From the NCBI GenBank assembly GCA_013824055.1, contig PNNE01000001.1, forward strand, positions 1 through 12,726: a DNA stretch of 12,726 nt, read 5' to 3'. Below are positions 1 to 4,543 of the stretch, piece after piece. Below the pieces are notes generated by a model that was not told the DNA's origin, ran no database searches, and was given only the letters and a program-made list of their open reading frames with translations. Numbering within the stretch: the stretch's first letter is position 1; each line of letters begins with the position of its first letter. Position numbers and translations under genes: made by a program. The stretch is from Rhodobacter sp. Its GTDB lineage: Bacteria; Pseudomonadota; Alphaproteobacteria; Rhodobacterales; Rhodobacteraceae.

Positions 1-424
1 CCCAGGCCCGCCAAGGCAGTCAGGGGCACCACATGGCTCCAGAACTGGCCGGTGGGCGCGGCAAGCCACAGACCGGCATAGGCGCAGGCGACCAGCGCCG
101 AGCCTGCGGCCATCAGCGGCCCCGCGCCGAAGCGGTCGGCCAACCGGCCAGCGGGCGCCGAAAGCAGCCCGATCAGGATCGAGATCGGCGCCATCGACCC
201 CGACAACATCATCGCGGCCGCGACCCCATTGACGGCGCGGGACGCGATCATCTGCTCGGGTGTCAGCGCGGCGGCATAGGCCAGCGACCCTGCGACGAAG
301 ATCATGTGTCGATGAACCCCATCGACGAGGCCAGGATCGCGGCCCAGAGGATGATGCGGCGGTCACCCGCGGCACAGAAGGAAACGGGCACCGGAGTGCC
401 CTCCGATGCCCGCGCAATGGTCAT
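1..424 (-). pseudogene. MFS transporter remnant (DHA2/EmrB-QacA type), frameshifted and internally deleted; runs off the window edge
   Basis: Reading leftwards from ATG 424-422, a 40-residue peptide covers a DHA2-type N-terminus and first membrane segment (RRIILWAAILASSMGFID) and ends at TGA 304-302. The similarity resumes in another frame from ATG 305-303 (IFVAGSLAYAAALTPEQMI, then ASRAVNGVAAAMM) and stays open to base 1. In intact DHA2 drug-efflux proteins, FID-G and the IFVAGSLA segment are separated by roughly 55-60 residues, which are absent here. A second jump occurs directly after GSMAPI: the next stretch (SILIGLLSAPAGRLADRF) matches the family's C-terminal half, so several membrane helices are missing. 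With one frame change and two large deletions it cannot encode a working transporter. It starts 11 nt after the bactofilin stop, so it was probably the last gene of that transcript. The family call rests on remembered consensus; its C-terminal end is outside the window. Confidence 0.75.
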
Positions 425-435
425 GGCCGGTCGGC

Positions 436-942
436 TTACTCGGCGTCGGCAGCGGGGGCAGGGGTGTCCAGCCGGACCGCGCCACCGGGGCTGCGGCCGT
501 TGGCCAACGGGTCTTCCTGACGCTGGACCGAGCCTTCGAAATGGGCGCCCGATTCGATGGCGATGGTCTTGTGGATGATGTCACCCTCGACCCGGGCGGT
601 CGAGGTCAGGCGGACCTTCAGGCCACGGACGCGGCCGATGACCCGGCCGTTGACGACGATGTCGTCGGCCACGATCTCGCCGCGGATGGTGGCGCTTTCG
701 CCCACGGTCAGAAGATGCGCGCGGATGTCGCCCTCAACCGTGCCTTCGACCTGGATGTCGCCCGTGGTGCGCAGATTGCCCACGACCGTCAGGTCCGACG
801 ACAGCACCGAGGCAGAGGCCTTGCCCTTCGGAGCGGTCGGGGTGAAATCCATGCTGGGCTTGGTCATCGGGGTCTCCGGGGTTTTGGGCTTCTCGACCTC
901 GGCCTTCGGGCCCGGCTCGTTGATGCGGCTCTTAGAAAACAT
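436..942 (-). CDS. Bactofilin family cytoskeletal protein
   Basis: This 168-residue protein has the bactofilin layout: a polar, proline- and lysine-rich N-terminal tail (about 1-44), a glycine- and valine-rich beta-helix core (about 45-140) with short repeating turns such as VEGTVEGDI, ATIRGEIVADDIVVNGRVIG and ARVEGDI, and a short disordered proline/alanine tail. Bactofilins polymerise without nucleotide into membrane-associated filaments that recruit cell-wall enzymes. ATG 942-940 lies inside the end of the upstream M23 peptidase gene (stop 934-932), an 11-nt overlap that suggests translational coupling. An AAGG-containing stretch about 10 nt upstream may serve as ribosome binding site. In other bacteria, bactofilins paired with M23 peptidases control cell shape (CcmA with Csd1 in Helicobacter, BacA with LmdC in Hyphomonas), so a role in peptidoglycan remodelling is inferred here. 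The family assignment is secure; the morphogenetic role in this organism is inference. Confidence 0.93.
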   Translation of the reverse strand: MFSKSRINEPGPKAEVEKPKTPETPMTKPSMDFTPTAPKGKASASVLSSDLTVVGNLRTTGDIQVEGTVEGDIRAHLLTVGESATIRGEIVADDIVVNGRVIGRVRGLKVRLTSTARVEGDIIHKTIAIESGAHFEGSVQRQEDPLANGRSPGGAVRLDTPAPAADAE

Positions 943-2269
943 TCTTCGCTGCCTTTATGAAGGTCATCGGGTTTACGGCGTCACCGCCGAGGCGGACCTC
1001 GTAGTGGAGATGCGTGCCGGTGGACCGGCCTGAGTTGCCCATATCACCGATCCGCTCCCCGCGCGAGACCCTTTGGCCGACTTCGACCCGGATCTGGCTG
1101 AGATGGGCATAGCGAGTCTCGACGCCGAAGTCGTGCTTGATCTTGACCAGACGGCCATAGCCGCTGTCCCAGCCGGCATGGACGATCACCCCGTCGGCGG
1201 TGGCGTAGATCGGCGTGCCGTAAGCGCCGGCCATGTCGGTGCCCTCGTGCATCCGGGTGCCGGCACCCTTGGGATCGCGGCGGTAGCCGAATCCGCTGGT
1301 CCAGCGGAAGCTGTCCTTGACCGGCATGGCGAAGGGCAGCTTGAAGGCGGCGATGCGGTACATGTTCATCCGGTCCAGCCCGGTCAGGATCGCGTTCGCC
1401 CGCAGCTCTTCGGCAGTGGGCGCCGCGCCAGAGGTCGAGAACGAGATCGGCGTCAGCGGGCCGCCCTGGCCGGAATAGCCTTCGCGCACGGCATCGATCA
1501 GGTCCTCGGGCGACATGCCCGCTTCGCGGAACATCTTGTCCAGCGGCTCGACCGAGACGGTCAGCGCCTCTTCCAGCTTGGTGAAGATCGCGTCGTTGCG
1601 CAGTTCCAGCGCTTCTTTCGCATCGGCGATGACCTGGACTTCCTCGCGCGCGGCCTCGGCCTCGGCCAGGACCTGGTTGCGCTCTTCGGCGGCCTCGCCC
1701 AGGGCGCCGGTCAGGAACTCCAGCGTGGCCACCGTGTCCGTCGCCCGCCCCAGTTCGGTCGCCGCGCCGGACTGGCTGTTCAGGGCCAGCGTGACCCGCT
1801 CGGCCTCGGCGCGGGCGGTGTCGCGTTCCTTGATCGTCTCGCGCAGGGTGTCCTGGATCGCCTCGATCCCGGTTTCCAGCTCGCGGCGGCGGTCCTCGGA
1901 GGCCAGCAGCCGCTCCTGCATCCCCGAGACCTGGGCCAGCGCGATGTTGAAGCGTTCCTGCGCGCGGGCGGCTTCCTCGGCGCGCAGGTCGCGGTCCGAC
2001 GACAGCGCACTGAGCCGTTCCTCGTAAAGCGCCTGCTGGCGCATCGACTGTTCGCGCGCCGAACCGGCCCCGATGCTGTCCATCATGATCAGCGCGGTGG
2101 CCACGATGGTCCAGGCCAGCGCAAGCGTTCCGCCGACCATCGCGATGATCTGCGTCGTCGGCCGCAACCGGATGAACCGGGTCTCGGTATCGGATTTCAG
2201 AAACAGCCGCTGTTCGGGAAAATGCCGCTCAAGGCTTTGGTGGACGCGATAGGCAAGACGATTCAGCAC
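932..2269 (-). CDS. Membrane-anchored coiled-coil M23 (LytM) metallopeptidase
   Basis: This 445-residue protein has a short basic N-terminus, one membrane segment (about 39-63), a long alanine/glutamate-rich coiled coil (about 70-235), a linker, and a C-terminal LytM domain (about 320-440). The zinc site is complete: H341 and D345 in HEGTD, and H420/H422 in HLHYE. RYAHLS supplies the conserved H389. An intact site implies an active periplasmic endopeptidase cleaving peptidoglycan cross-links, unlike degenerate EnvC/NlpD-type activators. The start is GTG 2269-2267; an in-frame TGA 18 nt upstream rules out a longer form, and the Shine-Dalgarno sequence is weak. The gene overlaps the bactofilin start by 11 nt, matching the peptidase-bactofilin pairs known from other bacteria, where the filament positions the hydrolase. 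The coiled coil is the likely spacer and possibly the interaction surface. Whether the substrate is the cross-link or the stem peptide cannot be told from sequence. Confidence 0.93.
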   Translation of the reverse strand: MLNRLAYRVHQSLERHFPEQRLFLKSDTETRFIRLRPTTQIIAMVGGTLALAWTIVATALIMMDSIGAGSAREQSMRQQALYEERLSALSSDRDLRAEEAARAQERFNIALAQVSGMQERLLASEDRRRELETGIEAIQDTLRETIKERDTARAEAERVTLALNSQSGAATELGRATDTVATLEFLTGALGEAAEERNQVLAEAEAAREEVQVIADAKEALELRNDAIFTKLEEALTVSVEPLDKMFREAGMSPEDLIDAVREGYSGQGGPLTPISFSTSGAAPTAEELRANAILTGLDRMNMYRIAAFKLPFAMPVKDSFRWTSGFGYRRDPKGAGTRMHEGTDMAGAYGTPIYATADGVIVHAGWDSGYGRLVKIKHDFGVETRYAHLSQIRVEVGQRVSRGERIGDMGNSGRSTGTHLHYEVRLGGDAVNPMTFIKAAKNVF

Positions 2270-2289
2270 GTTGGGGTCATCCGTTCATA

Positions 2290-2322
2290 GCCTTGGCAGT
2301 GGCTTTACCGTTACCCCAAGGC
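2290..2322. promoter_or_regulatory. 7-bp inverted repeat upstream of the M23 peptidase gene
   Basis: GCCTTGG (2290-2296) and CCAAGGC (2316-2322) form an inverted repeat with a 19-nt spacer, about 20 nt upstream of the peptidase start. The minus-strand spacer carries two near-identical GGTAA units (GGTAACGGTAAAG). The rest of the 168-nt gap between the DUF455 stop and the peptidase start (2270-2437) shows no gene, no clear terminator with a U-tract, and no good -35/-10 pair. The repeat may be an operator or a leader hairpin, but arms this short are weak evidence. Confidence 0.25.
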
Positions 2323-2437
2323 AGCTGACCCCGGGCTCGGACCTGATTAGCCATGCTGTTTCAGACCCGCAACAATTTTGACCACAGGCAGAGTTTTTCC
2401 GCGTGGGTCATGGGGTTATTCGGCAAGAAACCGCCGA

Positions 2438-3253
2438 TCAGTCGGTTTCTGCGACCAGAGGCCAGTAGAAATCGGGCGGCAGACCGGCGTCGGCGCGCTT
2501 TGCCTCGTTGAAGGGGGGCTTCAGCTGGCCGTGGAAATGGCGGCGGACAAGGGCGTGGAACACCTCCTTGGGGTCGCTGCCATCCCGCCCGCACAGCCAG
2601 TTGAACCATTTCGAGCCATAGGCGACATGCGCCACTTCCTCGGCATAGATCAGTTCAAGCGCGGCCTTTGCCTGGGTCTCGCCATGCCTGGCGAAGACCT
2701 CGATCATGCCGGGGGTCACGTCCAGGCCGCGCGCCTCCAGCACCATCGGCACGACGGCAAGGCGGCCATGCAGGTCGCCCACGGTATCCTCGGCGGCGCG
2801 CCACATCCCGGCATGGGCGGGCAGAGCGCCATAGTGGCTGCCCATCGCCTCCAGGCAGTCGCAGATCAGGTTGAAGTGCTTGGCTTCCTCGTCGGCGGCC
2901 TTGACCCAGTCGTCGTAGAAGCCAAGGGGCATCGGCTGGTCGGTGAAGCGGGCGATGATGTCCCAGTGCAGGTCGACGGCATTCAGCTCGATATGAGCCA
3001 CGGCATGCAGAAGCGCGATGCGCCCCTCGGGTGATCCGGGGCGGCGGCGGGGGACGTCCTTCGGCGACAAAAGCTCGGGTCGGGTCGGGCGGGCGGGGCG
3101 CAGGGGCGGCTCGGCCCGGCCGAGGGGCAGGGGCTGGCCCGCCGCGCGGGCGGCGAACCAGGTGGCGGCATGGGCGCGGCCAAGCGCGGTCTTGGCGCGG
3201 CCGTCGGCGGTGGTCAGCACCGCCACTGCCAGGTCTGCCAGGCTTTGCGTCAT
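2438..3253 (-). CDS. DUF455 family ferritin-like protein
   Basis: The protein is 271 residues from ATG 3253-3251, which is preceded 7 nt upstream by a G-rich ribosome site (GGGGGGA). An upstream extension in the same frame would read through the two palindromes and into the peroxiredoxin gene, so it is not used. The helical core (about 75-215) carries metal-ligand-like pairs of a ferritin-like four-helix bundle: AHIE (H87/E89), EEAKHF (E123/H126), LEARG (E173) and EEVAHV (E206/H209). DUF455 proteins belong to the ferritin-like superfamily and are thought to be diiron proteins, but I know of no established reaction. The gene lies between prxQ/bcp and the M23 peptidase on the same strand, 67 nt after the peroxiredoxin stop. 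The family call is firm; metal binding is an inference from the Glu/His pattern. Confidence 0.88.
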   Translation of the reverse strand: MTQSLADLAVAVLTTADGRAKTALGRAHAATWFAARAAGQPLPLGRAEPPLRPARPTRPELLSPKDVPRRRPGSPEGRIALLHAVAHIELNAVDLHWDIIARFTDQPMPLGFYDDWVKAADEEAKHFNLICDCLEAMGSHYGALPAHAGMWRAAEDTVGDLHGRLAVVPMVLEARGLDVTPGMIEVFARHGETQAKAALELIYAEEVAHVAYGSKWFNWLCGRDGSDPKEVFHALVRRHFHGQLKPPFNEAKRADAGLPPDFYWPLVAETD

Positions 3254-3265
3254 CAGGTGTCCCCC

Positions 3266-3309
3266 CAAAAGTCTTCGAAGACTTTTGCAAATTCCTTCGA
3301 AGGAATTTG
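3266..3309. repeat. Two abutting 22-bp perfect palindromes (paired hairpins, possible terminator or 5'-leader structure)
   Basis: Palindrome A (3266-3287) and palindrome B (3288-3309) are both perfect, both 22 bp, and touch without a spacer. Both have outer ends CAAA/TTTG and the same central CTTCGAAG. Between these shared parts three positions per arm differ, and each difference is matched in the opposite arm. As RNA each folds into a 9-bp stem with a UCGA loop. They begin 11 nt after the peroxiredoxin stop and end just before the G-rich ribosome site of the DUF455 gene. They could terminate or attenuate the peroxiredoxin transcript, protect its 3' end, or control DUF455 translation. No separate U-tract follows, although the 3' arms end in UUUG or UUUUG. 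Confidence 0.85.
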
Positions 3310-3320
3310 GCGGCTCTATG

Positions 3321-3782
3321 TCACAACGCCCGCGCTGCCGCCAGCACCTCGTCGGCGTGGCCCTTGACGCTGACCTTGGGCCAGACCCTGGCCACCTGAC
3401 CCGCGCCGTCAATCAGGACCGTCGTGCGTTCAATCCCCATGTAGGTCTTGCCGTACATGCTTTTCTCTTGCCAGACGCCGTAGTCCTCGCAGGTGTGGCC
3501 GGTCTCGTCCGAGGCCAGGATGATCCCGAGCCCGTGCTTCTTGCAGAACTTGTCGTGGCTTTTGACGCTGTCCTTCGACATGCCGATCACCGTGGTCCCG
3601 GCCGCGGCAAATTCGGCCTGGCGCGCAGTGAAGTCCTGCGCCTCCAGCGTGCAGCCGGGGGTGTCGTCCCTGGGGTAGAAGTACAGGACCACCTTGCCGG
3701 GCTTGAGGGCCGACAGGGTCACCGTGCCGCCGCCATCGCGGGGAAGGGTGAAGTCCGGGGCGGTCTGTCCTGCGGAAATCAT
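3321..3782 (-). CDS. bcp: Thioredoxin-dependent peroxiredoxin, PrxQ/Bcp type
   Basis: The protein is 153 residues from ATG 3782-3780, chosen because AAGGAG sits 6 nt upstream; a 13-residue longer frame exists but lacks support. The AhpC/TSA thioredoxin-like fold is clear: APDFTL (8-13), YFYPRDDTPGC with peroxidatic Cys44 in the TPGCT motif, and GVWQEKSMYGKTYMGIERTT (102-121). It reduces hydrogen peroxide and organic hydroperoxides in the cytoplasm, recycled by thioredoxin. The residue five after Cys44, where E. coli Bcp has its resolving cysteine, is Gln49. Cys80 lies 36 residues after Cys44, the spacing of the resolving cysteine in alpha-3-type PrxQ such as the Xylella enzyme, so Cys80 is the likely resolving residue; Cys98 is the other cysteine. 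It is the first gene of the leftward cluster and diverges from the AsmA-like gene across a 128-nt region (3783-3910) in which I could not place a promoter with confidence. Confidence 0.95.
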   Translation of the reverse strand: MISAGQTAPDFTLPRDGGGTVTLSALKPGKVVLYFYPRDDTPGCTLEAQDFTARQAEFAAAGTTVIGMSKDSVKSHDKFCKKHGLGIILASDETGHTCEDYGVWQEKSMYGKTYMGIERTTVLIDGAGQVARVWPKVSVKGHADEVLAAARAL

Positions 3783-3910
3783 GGGCGGCTCCTTGCCTTG
3801 TTCACGTTTGTGATTTTGCATCTAGTTGCCTTCGCGCAAAGATAAAGGCAGGGAAAGTGCCGGGCGCTCTGGTCAGGGCGCGGCGGCAGTCAGCGGGGCG
3901 CCAGACCGAG

Positions 3911-4543
3911 ATGAACGACCAGTCGGCGGGCTTGGGAGGCGGGCACAGGCCCGTTGACGCGCCGGTGCGTGCCGAGCCGCTGGTCCTGACCGATCCCGTG
4001 GTGCCGCAACCCGGCCCGACGCAGCCCGGCCTGCCGCAGCCCAGCCCGGCGCGATCCCTCGGGCGCAGGTCCGCGATCGCCCGCGGGCGGATCAGCCTGA
4101 CGCTGATCCTGACGCTGGTCGTGCTGGCGCTGGGGTTCGGCTACCTGACGATGGCCTATACCGGCAAGACGATCCGGGTGCCGACCTGGGGCGTGGCCGA
4201 GATCGAGGCCCGCCTGAACGAGGGCCTGGCCCAGGCCCGGCTGCCGAAGGGCAGCGCGGTATCGCTGGGCGCGGTGGAACTGGCGGTCGACGCCGATTTC
4301 GCGCCGCGCTTCCGGTTGCGGGACATTCGCCTGATCGGCGACACGGGCCGCTCGCTTCTGGCCCTGCCCGAGGCGATGGTGGCCTTCGACCCCAGGGCAC
4401 TGCTGTCGGGCCAGCTGCGCCCGACCGCCGTGCGGCTGTCGGGGGCGCGGCTTGCGGTGCGGCGCGATGCGGCGGGACGGATCGACCTGCAGTTCGAAGG
4501 GGCACCCGCCGTGCCGACCCGCAGACCGCGTCCGAAGTCCTGA
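3911..4543 (+). CDS. 5' portion of a frameshifted AsmA/YhdP-like protein (DUF3971 type)
   Basis: This 210-residue reading frame is the N-terminal part of the gene that continues in another frame from about 4516. It has a proline-rich cytoplasmic tail (about 1-55), a basic stretch, one membrane anchor (about 61-83: ISLTLILTLVVLALGFGYL), and the start of an AsmA-like beta-rich domain (RLRDIRLIGD, LSGQLRPTAVRLSGARL). After about base 4514 the frame yields an arginine/proline-rich tail (TRRPRPKS) ending at TGA 4541-4543, unlike the family; the true continuation lies one frame back. The start is uncertain: ATG 3911 has only a weak ribosome site, while an in-frame GTG at 3857, with AAGG and AGGG just upstream, would add 18 residues. 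It diverges from the peroxiredoxin gene. If translation stops at 4543, the product is a short membrane stub, probably without function. Confidence 0.75.
   Translation: MNDQSAGLGGGHRPVDAPVRAEPLVLTDPVVPQPGPTQPGLPQPSPARSLGRRSAIARGRISLTLILTLVVLALGFGYLTMAYTGKTIRVPTWGVAEIEARLNEGLAQARLPKGSAVSLGAVELAVDADFAPRFRLRDIRLIGDTGRSLLALPEAMVAFDPRALLSGQLRPTAVRLSGARLAVRRDAAGRIDLQFEGAPAVPTRRPRPKS
4005..4049 (+). repeat. Three tandem 15-bp repeats encoding a proline-rich linker
   Basis: Three consecutive 15-bp units (starting at 4005, 4020 and 4035, each opening CGCARCCC) differ at a few positions. They encode the five-residue repeats QPGPT, QPGLP and QPSPA in the cytoplasmic tail ahead of the membrane anchor of the AsmA-like protein. 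Being a multiple of three, they keep the frame and look like slippage-driven linker expansion. Confidence 0.7.

Noticed and set aside
1073..2290. A 405-residue plus-strand frame opposite the M23 peptidase
   Set aside because: It is a GC-driven shadow of a coiled-coil gene, with no domain and composition typical of antisense reading.
2270..2437. Rho-independent terminator after the DUF455 gene
   Set aside because: I found only short, poorly placed complementary arms and no stem followed by a U-tract on the minus strand.
2361..2609. An 82-residue minus-strand frame over the DUF455 3' end
   Set aside because: It mostly overlaps the DUF455 gene in another frame and ends in the intergenic gap, with no recognisable domain and no supporting start signal.
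3254..3412. 53-residue N-terminal extension of the DUF455 protein
   Set aside because: It reads through both palindromes and into the peroxiredoxin coding region; the family begins at the ATG next to the G-rich ribosome site.
4495..4543. Programmed -1 ribosomal frameshifting in the AsmA-like gene
   Set aside because: There is no X-XXY-YYZ slippery heptamer in phase and I see no obvious stimulatory structure; a lost base or sequencing error is simpler.
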